Of a DNA stretch of 64,000 bases, positions 19,839-31,609 are shown piece by piece. Positions within the stretch are counted from its first letter, which is position 1. Each line of letters opens with the position of its first letter. The notes beneath the pieces were generated by a model. That model was given only the letters and a program-made list of their open reading frames with translations, had not been told where the DNA came from and made no database searches. Origin of the DNA: Blakeslea trispora (lineage: Eukaryota; Mucoromycota; Mucoromycetes; Mucorales; Choanephoraceae); assembly GCA_025331445.1 (NCBI GenBank), contig JAIWNE010000137.1, positions 16,052-80,051 on the forward strand, in the 5' to 3' direction. The position numbers and the translations under genes were made by a program.

Positions 19839-21991
19839 ATGAACACTGCTAACAACGAAATCATTTACACTGTAGAGACTGTTCATCAAGCTCTTGTACC
19901 CAGCGAGATAACCGGCGTTTTTAAGCTGAACCGCACCATTAAGGTTAGGGAAGAAGATTGGAAGGAATGTCTTTTGGAGTTGAATGAACTTCGTGCCACG
20001 AAATGGATCTTATACAATGGCAACAAGAAAGCCGTTATGAGCCCTGAAGAAGCTCAAGTTAAAGGCATCCGCCTCAAGTTCTCGGCAAAATACCTTTGTC
20101 ATCGCAGTGGCTCCTACACCCCACGCTCTTCCAACGAAAGCCGCCCTATTCAAAAGAAGAGTAAGAAAGCTGGATGCTCTGCCTCTCTCAGCATCAAGTG
20201 CTTCTATCGTGCACCTGAGATCTTTGAGTTTGTCCCCGCTAACGAAGACCATTCTCACCATCAACCCGGTGATTGTGCTGATGATTTGCGTTGTCTTCCT
20301 CTTTCCAGAAGATATTTGTTGAAGATTCAGCAAGAATTGAAGCATAGCTCCAAGTCTTCTATACAGATCAGAATTAATCTTCTTCGCGACATGGATCGCT
20401 ATGGAAGGAATGCTGAACGTAGAGTCAACTACCATAACATCTGGAACATGGTCGCTAAGGTATTAGTTATATCAATCTATTATTTAATATCTTTTCTTAT
20501 TATTTTGTTAAATTTAAATAGGTCAATAAGCTGCTCTACCAGTTTGACAGCGACCACATGGCCTCCTTCTTGATCTGGATGAAGGAAAAGCTGCCCGAAA
20601 GAGGTTTCTTGGTGTTGGAAGCCAACCTTCAGGCCTATAGCAACGACGCAACTCTGTTTGCTCATGGATTTCAGTCCCCTCTTCAACAACAGAAGATGAA
20701 AAATGCTGTCTCTTTTTGTCTGGATGCTACTCACGGCATTTCTCAAAATGCATCTGTCATCATGTACACTCTGTTAGTTCGCGATGAAGAGATTTGCCGT
20801 GGGTGGCCCGTTGGTTATCTCTTGACCAACGATCATTCAACTGGTCCTGTCGTTCAATGGCTCAGCTTCTTGAAACAGTCAGGTGTTTTGATGGAACCTC
20901 AGCAATTCACCATTGACTGTTGTAAGGCTGAGGTCAATGCTATTCGAGTAGTATACCCGGAGGCAACAATCCAATTTTGTGTCTTCCGCATTTTGCAGGC
21001 TTGGGGAAGAAAGATTGACACCACTTGCAAATCTTTGTCTGGTCTTGCTGCGGACAACAAGATTCTTCGTGGGAAAATGCGTCGTGCTTTGTCTCACATC
21101 ATCTATGAAAATGAGTTATCTGCTTTTCATGAAAAGATTAACCAATTTTTCAAAGATTATGTTGATCAAGCTGCTTTTGTTGACTATTTCAAGAAAAACT
21201 GGTGCAATGATGAACAGATGAAGGTATGGTCCAGAGCATTCCACGAGAACCAATTCTCTCATATGCTCACCAACAACTTCATTGAATCGTGGCATAACCA
21301 ACTGAAAACTGTGTTTCTTGGGAGAGCAAGAAACAGAAGATTAGACAAGCTTGTTTTTGTTCTGGTGGAAGAGGTTGAGTATTTTCTCAAATCTGAGTAT
21401 GACCGTGTGATGGGGAACAACGGTGCCATGAGCAAGTATCAGAAGGAGCAGAGAGTTCGAGAGATGGAGGGAGGGAAATTCGAAGCCGATGAAGTCAGTA
21501 GAATGATCAGTCGCCCTGAAAGCGTGGCAAATGAAAAAGCAGGAGATTGGTACGTTTGTTTGTTTAACAGCAGCGAAACTGTTTATACTGTTGTTGTAAA
21601 CATAGACTTCCTTGTTGCTTCGTGTTCTTGCTTGGACTTTGAGTATAGACGCTGTCCATGCAAGCATATGTACTTGCTGGCTCGATTTGCTACACTCTAT
21701 GTGTATTTCCCTTCTGCTGCATTACCAGTCAGTACTCTTGCCCTTGCCTCTGAAGAAGAATCCCAAGCAGATGAAGCACGTAGACGTACCGTCAGGGATA
21801 AGGTAAAGAGATACGTTAAAGTAGAAAAGACTCTTCATCACTTAAATAGTGATGCTCTTCGGATGTCAAACTATTTGAGTGATGAAGAGTCCTCAAGAAT
21901 GCTTAACTCAATAGAGAGTACACTTGCTTTGATGCAACAGCTAAAAGATAAGTATGCAAACAACTTTCGCACTGCTGATACACAACAGTAG
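19839..21991 (+). CDS. MULE transposase with SWIM zinc finger
   Basis: Mutator-like transposases cut and paste DNA with a DDE/RNase H-fold nuclease. The chosen start is ATG at 19839 (MNTANNEIIYTVETV), the first after the TIR region with a good context. An in-frame ATG at 19734 lies inside the terminal repeat. Exon one is 19839-20459, the intron 20460-20521 (GTATTA...AATAG) and exon two 20522-21991, giving 696 residues without stops. Domains: a Cys/His-rich FAR1-like N-terminus (YLCHRSGSYTPR, AGCSASLSIKCFY); the MULE catalytic domain with VSFCLDATHGIS (Asp), FTIDCCKAEVNAIR (Asp) and NNFIESWHNQLK (Glu); and a SWIM finger CSCLDFEYRRCPCKHMYLL near the C-terminus. The tail is helical and charged. 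This is one of the few intact transposase genes in the window. Confidence 0.92.
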
Positions 21992-22186
21992 TTTCTTCTT
22001 CTATCTCTTTTTCTTTCTCTCTCTTTTTCTTTTTCTCTCTTTTTCTTTTTCTCTCTTTTTCTTTTTCTCTCTTTTTTTTTTCTCTCTTTTTTTTTCTCTC
22101 TTTTTTTTTTCTCTCTCAAAAATAAACAAAATGTAAAACAAAATTTAAATTACTTTTGAAATCACTTGAAGAAATCTCAAACAAAG

Positions 22187-22315
22187 CTGAAAATACTTTG
22201 AAAATACTTTGAAAATACTTTGAAAATACTTTGAAAATACTTTGAAAATACTTTGAAAATACTTTAAAAATACTTTGAAAATACTTTAAAAATACTTTGA
22301 AAATACTTGATATCA
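22187..22315. repeat. 11-bp tandem repeat near the MULE 3' end
   Basis: About twelve units of GAAAATACTTT with few variants (TTTAAAAATACTTT twice), preceded by a pyrimidine-rich tract at about 21990-22120. Both lie between the transposase stop and the right TIR. The period is close to one helical turn. Confidence 0.9.
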
Positions 22316-22910
22316 AATTTCAAAATTACCAGAACTTAGCCACAAAACCGGATAAACATTTAAAAAGTACCAGGAAATATAAACGTACTAGAATGTAGGC
22401 TTTATACAACATAAGCCTAAATGTTACTGGATCATCAAGTATTAGAGGCCAATCGTGTTTATTACATTGCGTCTTTTTTAAAATGGTAAACATTCCCACC
22501 TAGGATGCAAATAATATACGTTAAGTAAGCGTTTTTCTCTCTGCCAAAAAAAATGAAAAGATTTCGCTAACTGAGCATGAGCGGCCTCCCCCACTCCCCT
22601 CGACCTCCCCTCAGTTCATCTCCGATAGAGAACTTTCACCCTCCCCACTTCTTTTCATGTCTTATTTGATTGGAGCTCAGCTTAAGTAGTGAAAAAAATG
22701 CATATAAAAACTGACAAAAGTAATGATTATCATAATATGTATTTAACAAAATGATGTTTTGTTTTAATCTTCGTCACTCTCGAAAGAAAGTGACTCTCTG
22801 TCGTCCTCAGAAGAGTCAGACTCATGGTCAGAACCATAGTCGCTTTTGTCTTCATCTACTACATCTTGCGATGAAGAGATTTCATCGACACGAAGAGGGA
22901 GGGAGGAGAG

Positions 22911-23007
22911 GACAAGGACAAGGACAAGGACAAGGACAAGGACAAGGACAAGGACAAGGACAAGGACAAGGACAAGGACAAGGACAAGGACAAGGACAAG
23001 GACAAGG
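22911..23007 (+). repeat. (GACAAG)n hexanucleotide microsatellite, about 16 units
   Basis: Perfect array lying inside the C-terminal coding region of the KDZ gene. Because the unit is six bases it keeps the frame and would add a dipeptide repeat (CP or LV, depending on frame) before the acidic tail. Confidence 0.95.
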
Positions 23008-23740
23008 AGAAAGGAAAATGTCAAACTCAGCAAAAACTATGCTTTGCAGCATTGTTGTTGTTTTTTTTTGTTGCATGAGCAAGGCATGGTGGCCAGGCTC
23101 AGCGTTTTTTAATGCTCTCTCAAGCTTAGAGAGCTTTTGCTCTAAATTTGACAAGAGTCTTTGCTCTTCTCCCTATGATAGAGAATTAGTAAATCATTCG
23201 TTGCAAGACAGTATGATTCCAACTTACTTCCAGCAAAACAAGTTCTTGTTTTGTTTTGCACAATTGGTGCCAAATTGTTACAAAATCAGAGGACGCAATG
23301 TCTTAATTTTCAAATTTTTTGATAGCTATTTCTAGACTATCGGTTTTCATTTTGTTGTAGTCTTTAGGACCTAATTGAAGCAAAAACAGTTTAGCGGTTT
23401 GTTCATCTCTATTGTCTTTCTATGCGTAGACTTACTACAGGTATCACTCAAATGTTTGTTGAGGATATCAGCAACTTTTTTGGAATTTTTTTAGGTTATT
23501 GATGGTTAAGATAAGGCTTGCAGCTTTCTTGGAATCTACTCGGGAGAGCAATTTGTATCATTTAGTTCAATTGTATCAGGTTGATTTTCATAAAGACTTA
23601 CCAATTTTGTCGTTTTTTGACAAATGCTTCTTGTTGATTGCAAGAGCAAGCAAGTAGTTCTTCAACAAGGTAACTAAAAAGCTTGTGACTTCAGAGTCAA
23701 CCAGGCTTCTTAAGTGAGCGAATTGAGGATCATTGACATC

Positions 23741-24248
23741 TGTGGAGATTGGGTAATATGCAAGAATAAAAAGACAAGTGAGTACTTTGATAATCCTTTT
23801 ATTCTGATAAAGAGAGATAAGTTTTCTATCTACTGAATTTACAACGACTATTTATACAAAATGATTTGAGATTGGTTTATTCGATTATTTAAGCTGAGAG
23901 TAGAAATGATTGTTGATGAGCAAGCTTTAAATACTTGCTCATGTTATAATAAGGGTTATTGTTATTGACGTATGACTAGTTTGGAAATGATCTAAGGGAT
24001 TGATTGGCTCAATCCTGAAGTTGGTCTCAGCTGTCATTTATATTTAGGATGTGCAATTTATTTGATTGATACTCAGTCTGAGTCTGAGTAGTTACATCTT
24101 GCATTTCAGGGTGAATCCCTTAGTCTTTACTTAACTAGGTAATGATTCCAATTCAGATACATGAAGTTCTTTTTATAAAATACTTCTTTGTCTACAATGA
24201 TCTTTTAATGAACATCTTTTATAAATCAATTATGGTGTAATCACCACA
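23741..24248. mobile_element. solo LTR, family C, 508 bp
   Basis: TGTGGAGATT...ATCACCACA, flanked by the exact duplication ACATC (23736-23740 and 24249-24253). It sits inside a KDZ exon: on the minus strand ...SAPVDV joins VNDPQFAH when it is removed. Confidence 0.92.
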
Positions 24249-24533
24249 ACATCAACTGGAGCACTGAAGGTTGAGCTATGCTCAAACACTTTATAAGCAA
24301 CCGTTGCTTGTCGTAATCGCTCAATTCTTTTGCTCATTTTTTGATCTGGCTTGTCGCTAATAGGAAATTTGTAAATATTGTATTTTCAGGTCAAGCCCAG
24401 GAAAATTTATATTAATACCGGGATTTTTGCCATATCAATTCAGGAAAAAGTCAGCTCAATTACGTGAAAATAAAAGTTCAAATACGGAGAAACTAGCTGA
24501 TTCAAAAACGTGAAAACTGCAGAAGAAATTTTG

Positions 24534-26034
24534 TTAATTGTTATAAGTAATATAATCTCCTCTGATACACTTATTAAGATTTTCAATGCAGTGCTTGGTC
24601 CATGCCTCATAGTCATCACCAGTGATTGTTCTTTCAGTTTCTTTAATCAAATCAAGCATGCTGTCTTTATCTTCTCTGGGTGATCTTTTCACAAAATTCT
24701 TGAGCTTGCTGAAGCAAGTTTCAATAGGATTGAACATTGGTGTGTAAGGAGGCAAGAAAACGCTCGCATGTCCTGAGGTCTTGAAAATATCCTGTACCTC
24801 CTTGCTATGATGGAATCTTGCATTGTCCATAATGACAAACATCGGCTGTTCATACTCTTTATCGAGCCATTCCAACAATTGCTTGATGAATTCAGCGAAA
24901 ATAAACCTGTTGGTGGAGGTATTGATTATAACAGCTTGGAGAGATTCAACCCGTCTTGATGACATGGCTGCAATGATGGATATATTCTTGCTTCGCTTGA
25001 CCTTTGTAAGGACATGTGCCTTTTTACTTTTCTTGGATCTAGCTTGTCCAGGAACCATGCAAGCGTTGAATCCGCTTTCATCAACAATAATACAGTTGGT
25101 GAGATAGTTAATCCTGTTGAAGACCAATAAATCACAATGATAGAAATCAGAGAATTAATCAGACTAAAGATAATGTTTTATTTACTTCAAAATTGATGTG
25201 CTATTTATACTTTTCATGAAGATGATATTTCAACTGAGATTGTAAAACTTTTCTAGAGGCTTGTAGATGATTATGATAATAACAACGAATCGGATGAGAG
25301 ATGAATGATGACAGTCTTGTAAAGAAGAATTACTAAAATAGAATGATTGGCCATCTGTACCTTAAACCCAGTAACTGGTAAATTATTGGCAAGATGTCAG
25401 TCCTGACCTTGAATGAAGGTTTATCCGAATTAAATGTCAAATGAAACAAGCTGAAGTCGAATTAGAGAATGGTTGTGGATTCATAAGTGGTTAAATAATT
25501 GATCCGTACTGTATGAATACAACAAATCCCATTCAACTGCAAGCTTTCGGCATATTCTCTTCGTTTCTCATCGATGGCTGGTTGCAGCTGAGCCATTTCC
25601 AGAGGTGAAGTTCTTTTTAATGTGAGCTTTAAATGATCATTCACGTGGTTGTGGATAGCAGCAATGTCAATCGACTTTTCATTTGGGAAGTCCTCAGGGA
25701 ATCTATCCATCAGTCTTTCCTTGAGCTTTTCAAGACTAAGGATGTTGCCTTCAGGTTCTTCATCAATAGTGTCTCTCAAGAAATCGGTATGGTTGGTTTG
25801 AATCTTGACGTTTCTTGCGCCACCACGCTTCTTGTATTTTACAGTACCTGTGAGACGGAAGCGGGTTATAATGCCATCCACAGTACTGTCAGAAAGTCTG
25901 TAATTTTTAGCGATTTCAGAAATTCTCATTCCTTTAGCAAAAAAGTCATGACAAACAGCCGTACGAATTGCTTCAGTTGTCTTAGTGTATGTGCGCTTTG
26001 AGTTTTGATTGGCGTTCTGTTGAGGTCTGGGCAT
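24534..26034 (-). CDS. IS630-like transposase, intact except for a solo LTR
   Basis: The gene starts at ATG 26034 (MPRPQQNANQNSKRTY). Its N-terminal helix-turn-helix includes GMRISEIAKNYRLSDSTVDGIITRF, followed by RLTGTVKYKKRGGARN. The frame runs to NGI at 25525 and, after the LTR at 25115-25524, continues as NYLTNCIIVDESGFNAC (first Asp), QPMFVIMDNARFHHSK (second Asp) and PPYTPMFNPIETCFSKLK (Glu), with 34 residues between the last two (DD34E), ending DYITYNN at 24534. No other stop or frameshift was found, so the LTR is the only evident lesion. The protein would be about 365 residues, a usual length for the family. Confidence 0.88.
25115..25524 (-). mobile_element. solo LTR, family G, 410 bp
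   Basis: Minus-strand copy of the LTR at 36495-36905, with TGTT...AACA ends and an exact AATCC duplication (25110-25114 and 25525-25529). It interrupts the IS630-like transposase between NGI and NYLT. Confidence 0.93.
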
Positions 26035-26069
26035 TGTTAATTTAAATGAATAGCTTTATAAAATCACTT

Positions 26070-26312
26070 GGGTAATAAGATAATCTAAAGCTTCTATCTT
26101 AATTCACTACAGACTATTTATATGATTTTGTTACGTTTCTGAAGTTGAGTGATCATATTATTTCCGATAGTTCCTGAGCATAATCTCATATTGTTTATAA
26201 TAATTGTAGTAATAACTATCATTCCTATTTTCTCTGCTGTTCTCTATAATATCATGTTAAGCTTATTTAAGTGTTCTATATCCGTTGGTATGTAAATAGC
26301 TATCTCTAGATT
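26070..26312 (-). promoter_or_regulatory. family F LTR fragment upstream of transposase, with TATA box
   Basis: Matches 14970-15190 of the family F LTR. The minus strand has TATAAATAG (complement of 26114-26122) about 80 bases upstream of the transposase ATG at 26034. Compared with the full LTR, the part holding the AATAAA signal is missing. Promoter function is inferred, not shown. Confidence 0.55.
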
Positions 26313-28688
26313 TCTCTGTTGATGTATTTTTCACGTTTTTGAGTCAGCTAGTTTCTCCGTATTTGAACTTTTATTTTCACGTAATTGAGCTGACTTTTTC
26401 TTGAATTGATATGGCAAAAATCCCGGTATTAATATAAATTTTCCCAGCCTTGACCTGAAAATACGATAAAAAGAAATGCCGACATTTGAAAATACAAGTG
26501 ACTTACATCTGAGTCAAAACAATGTATTTTTTTTTGTTTGCCAAGTAATCTAGGTAAGGCTTGCTTTGGATGACTTGGTCTCCAAGGTTTTAAAATAAAG
26601 TTTCTTTTAGAAACTTTTCAGTAGCGTTTAAAGAGAGCAACTCTTTTGACTTTTGTTATTCTTGCTGAATGACATTTTGGTCAACTCCGAAGAGCTGACT
26701 TTCAAACTCTTTAAGGTTTTTTTTGTTTTTTATATGCTTGGGTAAAAGAAAAAGAAGAGTGAGCAACATGAATAAGAGGCAAACCATTCACAACTTACGC
26801 AACTCAAGCATTTTTAATAACCAAAGTGAGATACAGAGTCTGTGATTACCAAGAGGCGGTTGCTAGATGACATGCTACGTGTTATGGACACGAAGCCGTT
26901 CAAATAGGACTAAAACCTCTCACAGCCCTCACCGTCAGTATACCCAAATTCTGAGATATACTTCGGGTTGTATTTCACCTGGCACGCCATGTTGTGAGCA
27001 TATGCGTGGAAAGCGGTAACACCATACCAGGTGTCATTTTTCCTTCAAGTATGGGAACTGTTGCTAAGAATTATATAATGAATTAGTTTTCTAGTCGATT
27101 TGTTTCAAGAAACCAGTACTTACTTCTAAATTCTACTTCACCATACATAAAACATCATTTATAATACCATACTTGGTGTACCTGCCTTCTTGTTGGTTTT
27201 TCACCAGGTGGGAAATACAAGCAAGAACATACTTGTGGCGAATGACTGACAGAGTTAGGCTACGATAATGAGGTCTTCAGATCACAGCTTACCCTTCGCC
27301 ACAACAAACGTCATATAGACGCTCAGGAACACCATGTCTAGCGCATGACATGGAGAAAACACCATTTGCATCATACCTGCTGTTAGACATGTTTCTGTTG
27401 CTGTTGCTATTTACCTTGAAGACACTGTCTTCTACTTGATCAAGGACACACTATTAAGCGAAATTAATATTGTACTTCAGATATTTAAGCCCTTGCTCTA
27501 TTCTTACATTGCCCTTTCCAGCCTTGACATTTGCAAAGGCATCAACCTTATTTCTTAAGCCCCAAAGAGAGCCTTCAAGTGCAGATGGAGCCAAAATTTC
27601 ATTGTCATGCAATGTTTCAGGTGAAACATCCTTTCGATGCTTCATCTGAAAGTTGCCGTCCAAGGTGACCAACTTTCTGTCTGCACCCTATCGACTTTAT
27701 TTTAGTATACAGATGCCTTATCACTTGATGAGCTATACACCCGCATACTTCACATGCAAGACATTGATCAACTGTTTTAAGATCGTATTTCTTGTTGACA
27801 TTGTCTTGGACAAACAAGAGCAACCTTCGGTACAAGAAGTACACTTTATTGACGATGAGCTTCGGCAAGGGAGACTCCTAAATTTTAAGTAAATATGAGT
27901 AGAGTGATAAAGTAATAAAAGAAGTCATCCATTTACATCAGCACTCGATGCACCTGTTTTTTGATACATTTGATTGCTAATTCGAGCAAAGCAATGGTTG
28001 GATACATAAGCATTCATCTTTAAAAGATGAAAATAGTCCATCATTGCAAAATCAATCGCTCTTTTGGGCGACTGAAAAGAAGCAGGCATTAGCTGGTTGC
28101 TAATGAGCTGCTTCGTCAAAGGCGAGCAGGAACAATGCTCAACATTTATTTTTTGAACACCTAAGAGTTGCTTTATGTAAGTCTTTTTCTAACTTTCGGA
28201 ACTGCTTTTGATGACTTACTGTTCAAAAAGTAAAGTGTCAATTTGGACATTCTCTTGTCCGAAGGAAGGCATTGAAGAGGCCTAAAGCTGACACAAACCC
28301 TGGAGAGGTTGGGCTCTCCCATCAAATCAAAAGACTTGATGTACCACTCCATTAACTCTTCGGAATGGACGTTCCATTTCTGAAACATGAGCTGCTTGGG
28401 TGCAGGTCTGGTTTGACTAGCATGCACCCTGCAGTCAACATTAACATCAACGTCAATCCAGTCACCAATTCCGAGGTCATCGTCTCTGAAGTGGAAAAGG
28501 TTGCTAGTCGCTTGTTGGCTTGATGCTTCTGCTTCCAATCTGAATGATTGGTCTTTCAGATACATTTGATAGATCTTGGCATTTTTTTGTTTCCCTTCTT
28601 CGTGTGAGACCGTAAGCTCCCTTATACATGCTTTCTTAAATCTCTTCTTGGGAGGTTCAAGGTTATACTTTTTAAAAATATTTATCAT

Positions 28689-29159
28689 GGCGCGATGTTC
28701 TGTGGTTATTGAGCGAAAGAAAAAGAAGACAAAGGCATGTGAGGTTTGTTGATGTTTTTGGCTGTCATCTGGCTTTTAAAAATTATTAAACATTGCTTAA
28801 ATAGGTAACCTCTATAACAAGAAAGTACCTTTTTTCTGCCCATGCTCTCGAATGAAATAGCTTCTGCTTGCGTATCGTATGTCTTGACTAAACTAGTTAT
28901 ATTGTATAAAAAAAGGGCTAAATATATCCAAAACTGGGTGCGATAAAAGGAATTTGCATTCAAATTTGATACTATGCCCAAGATTTGGCTATAATTTATG
29001 TCGTTATAGGAGGATGACTTTTCATAAAAGAGCATCTAGAGGCTAAGACTTCGTCTGCATCTTCTTTTATATTAGTTACTAATTTGTAGCAAAAAAAAAC
29101 TTTATGAAAAATGAGAAAAGTATAAAAACAAACTTTTAGGAAGACATTCGAACTTGTTT
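28689..29159. other. upstream of KDZ gene, no gene supported
   Basis: AT-rich. A 109-codon minus ORF at 28706-29035 has no recognised motif; a short upstream KDZ exon (MGRKK before a GTACTT) is possible but does not splice cleanly. Confidence 0.35.
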
Positions 29160-29640
29160 TCAGGCAGTTTGGATTAAAAAGCCATGGATGAGATGGTGAA
29201 AAGTAATACAGAAGAAGGTGACATGAATGAAGGATTGTTAATCAGAGCTTATGATGAGTATGTATATAAGTGAATTTGATGTTAATGATAAGCAGATAGA
29301 TACAGATGCTGGGTTGAAAAATGCTAAATAAGAATAGAAGCGTAATCGAGTTGTTGAAATGTTGTCATCATAAGGTGATATACATGTAGCTACTGTGAAA
29401 TGAAAGAGTCAGTGATGTTGATAGACTATAGAAAAAAATAAAGCAGAGATAAAAGTGCTTACCATTTGCTGTGTATCAAATGAAAAAAGAGAGAAAAAGA
29501 AAATGGGCGATTGAAAAAAAAATAGCCAGTATATATGAGAAATATGACAGTGATGGGTAGAAAGTATAATTTTATTGATAGATTCAAGCTAAAATTGTAC
29601 TGAAATGGGGAATGTCTTGGATTTGCATAAAGAGCAATTT
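29160..29640 (+). repeat. dispersed repeat, copy 1 (decayed small ORF)
   Basis: Direct repeat of about 61650-62145, roughly 80 percent identical by eye over almost 500 bases. The small ORF intact in the other copy is here broken by several stops. Confidence 0.75.
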
Positions 29641-30795
29641 TTATTGTAGAATGAATGGTAATTTTTGTCTATAAAGAGCTAAACACATTTAGCAATGTAA
29701 TATGATGGTGTCTAGTTCTTTTGCCTAAAACGACTCTATCAAAATAGCCTGACCCCCAACTTACAAACTAGCATGTTATTTGCATGAAATATTCATTGTT
29801 TGTCCCCCATTTTTAGCTCATAGCAATTTCGCACTCTACATGACTTTCTTTTATCTTTCTTTTTTTAACATTTCTGCTAAAAAGCACCTTGTCTGATATT
29901 TTTTTGGGACTTGGAATTTTTTTTTTAAAGAAATTTGATGGATGAAAATAGCATGCACTTGGTCGACCTTTCCAATCTGCTTCAAATTTCTAACAAGACA
30001 TCCTTAAACTTGTACAAGTATCATGAACTAAAAAATTTAATCGTTTATACATTAATCAATCAAAATTTTATCTCCAAAATTTATCGTGTGGGCCAAACTA
30101 CCATTTTTTGGGCCAAAGTACCACAAATTAAATTTTCTTGCGCTGTAGTGTAGATCTTTATATACAAATATAGACTTCAATTCTTAAGGAATTCATGTTC
30201 AGACAAGCCAAACACGACACTGGCTACAGTCATCTTTCAATCAAGGTGACCAGTCATCCTAGTAGGAAAACTGCTCATACAGATAAAATTATAACGGAGT
30301 GATTGATTGAAACCGAGATAGAAATAATATATAAACACAACATGGACTTGCAGTCAAATTAGTTCCCTCTCTTTCTTTTTAATAAAAAAATCGAGTTCTC
30401 TCTCATTGAATTTTCCTGAGACTGCAAAATATCACAGCCTCTCCTCTTAGATTTCTGGTCATTGTTTTCTCGACTCATTGGACTATCTTTTGGCGCTATC
30501 GTTTCGACCAAGTACCACTTGATCCACTTGCAATCATAAACCTGGCGATTAAAACTATCTCCCAGCCTATCATCTTACCTTCACAACAAAAACACTAGAT
30601 TAGCCTATTTTCTCCGCCTTTCCCTTCATCTTCTCTTCTCATTTCTTCATGCCTGCTATCGTTATTTGCTTGTATATTTTATTATTAGTCTGAATTAACT
30701 CAATCCATCCACGCCCCACCTCTCGGCGATGTGCGGCTATTTCTGTTAATTTTGCTTAAACAAATTAATTTTATTAAAAAAAAATTAAAAAAAAT
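29641..30795. other. non-coding stretch
   Basis: No gene seen. Two GGGCCAAA motifs stand 20 bases apart near 30090-30115. The last part before 30795 may be the non-coding end of the tyrosine-recombinase element to the right. Confidence 0.4.
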
Positions 30796-31560
30796 TTCTA
30801 TCTATCTATTTTCTTTGTACCTTTTGAGCGTGCAATGACAGCTTTTTGTGCTTTAGTGGACCTGGGCTGGGTAAGATTTGGAGAAGCCAGTTAGGCAACC
30901 AAGGGTGGGTGCCCACCACATCTGTCGTCTCCGTCTCACCATCATCGCTATTGTCAGTTGTGCCTATGACAATCTTGGTTGGCTCGACTCCGACTCCAGA
31001 CGTGGTTTCATTCTCCGTAACGGCACCAAAAAAGGATTTGACTTATTTCTTGGCTTCTGGCTAGTTGGTCCCTTGGCCTGTAATGATATGTTTCGAACGT
31101 AGAAGAATTTCGGCTCCAATTTGCATAATCCTTTACCACTTCAAATGACATACCCAGAGCTACCGCTTTAGTACTCGCTGCGGCTCTGATCGAGTGTATC
31201 GTATGTATCTTGGTGTCAATTCCAGAGTTCTACATGATTTATTTGAGCCATCTGGCTATCGTTCCTGTCGCCACTGACGCCCATGCTTCTTCCGATCGCT
31301 CATGCAAACCTTTTAAGAAAAGTTTGTGATCCGTCGGCAGGTGTTGACTTACTTTCCTCGCTCGATTGTAAAAACACCACAACGTGAAAACTGGGCACCG
31401 GCTTCTGTCATCAATTGCTCCTAACTTAGATGCTTTTGGCTTTATCTCTTTCAGAGCCCTAGCTACTAACGTCACACTAATTGGCGTAGGAGAGGTTTCG
31501 TTTAAAATAAAATTAATGTCCTCTACATCGTAGCTATTGTGATCAGCGCAATTGTTCTTT
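30796..31560 (-). pseudogene. DIRS/Ngaro-type tyrosine recombinase
   Basis: Tyrosine recombinases of DIRS-like retroelements integrate circular cDNA. Leftwards: DVEDINFILNETSPTPISVTLVARALKEIKPKASKLGAIDDRSRCPVFTLWCFYNR, TDHKLFL, TGTIARWLK, then stops, then HSIRAAASTKAVALG (the HxxR box with its catalytic Arg), VVKDYANWSRNSSTFETYHYRP (catalytic Tyr), and a Gly/Thr/Glu-rich tail ending PSPGPLKHKKLSLH after a one-base shift in a T run. Stops after WLK and at IM* show decay. The 5' part is missing, replaced by a family F LTR at 31610. It may belong with the DIRS-like RT fragment at 52540-56720, but the two are 21 kb apart. Confidence 0.8.
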
Positions 31561-31609
31561 GTTGCAACCTGAAATCATCCAAATCTTCCGAATTTCCCCA
31601 AGATACTAC

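Larger units (their letters stand above)
19705..22388 (+). mobile_element. complete MULE DNA transposon, 2684 bp
   Basis: Inverted ends of about 35 bp with three mismatches contain the shared core CCTGGTACTTTTTAAATG. They are flanked by an exact 8-bp duplication TAGAATGT (19697-19704 and 22389-22396), the length expected for Mutator-like elements. The uninterrupted target is visible in the other family A LTR near 55947. The element carries one spliced, open transposase gene and a minisatellite before its right end. Confidence 0.95.
19293..22411. mobile_element. solo LTR, family A, 427 bp, split by a MULE
   Basis: The LTR runs TGTTATATTC...ATACAACA, with 19293-19704 on the left and 22397-22411 on the right of the inserted MULE. 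It is flanked by the exact 5-bp duplication TAAGC (19288-19292 and 22412-22416). A second copy (52807-55970) is of nearly the same length and is broken at a different point by another transposon. Confidence 0.9.
24383..26461 (-). mobile_element. IS630-like DNA transposon with 135-bp TIRs
   Basis: Terminal inverted repeats of roughly 135 bp (24383-24517 and 26325-26461) begin TTTTCAGGTCAAG, are nearly identical, and are flanked by TA at 24381-24382 and 26462-26463. The element lies inside the KDZ gene. It contains a solo LTR within its transposase and an LTR fragment just upstream of the transposase start. Confidence 0.93.
22764..28688 (-). pseudogene. KDZ-type transposase, spliced, interrupted by two insertions
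   Basis: KDZ (Kyakuja-Dileera-Zisupton) transposases are large DDE-like enzymes common in fungi. Leftwards: MINIFKKYNLEPPKKRFK at 28688; the CxC region KINVEHCSCSPLTKQLISNQLMPASFQSPKRAIDFAMMDYF (about 28150-27980); YRRLLLFVQDN; VTLDGNFQMKHRKD (first Asp, about 27650); YDANGVFSMSCARHGVPERL (about 27350); HKYVLACISHLV; FHAYAHNMACQVKYNP and YTDGEGCERF (Glu, about 27000-26915); FESQLFGVDQNVIQ. After the IS630-like insert it resumes as KFPISDKPDQKMSKRIERL, then, after a solo LTR, as DVNDPQFAHLRSLVDSE, LEQKLSKLERALKN, and an acidic Ser/Asp tail ending FESDED. Introns are visible (for example GTAAAT...TTTAG near 27880-27940). Frameshifts, a TAG at 26910 and a TAA at 23303 make it dead. Confidence 0.85.

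Noticed and set aside
20010..20435. 141-codon ORF antisense to the MULE
   Set aside because: Shadow of exon one of the transposase.
22751..23335. 194-codon plus-strand ORF with a GQGQ repeat
   Set aside because: It is antisense to KDZ coding exons and created by the hexanucleotide array, which is open in all frames.
28706..29035. 109-codon minus ORF upstream of the KDZ gene
   Set aside because: No motif, no splice join to the KDZ start and a low-complexity composition; not supported as a gene.
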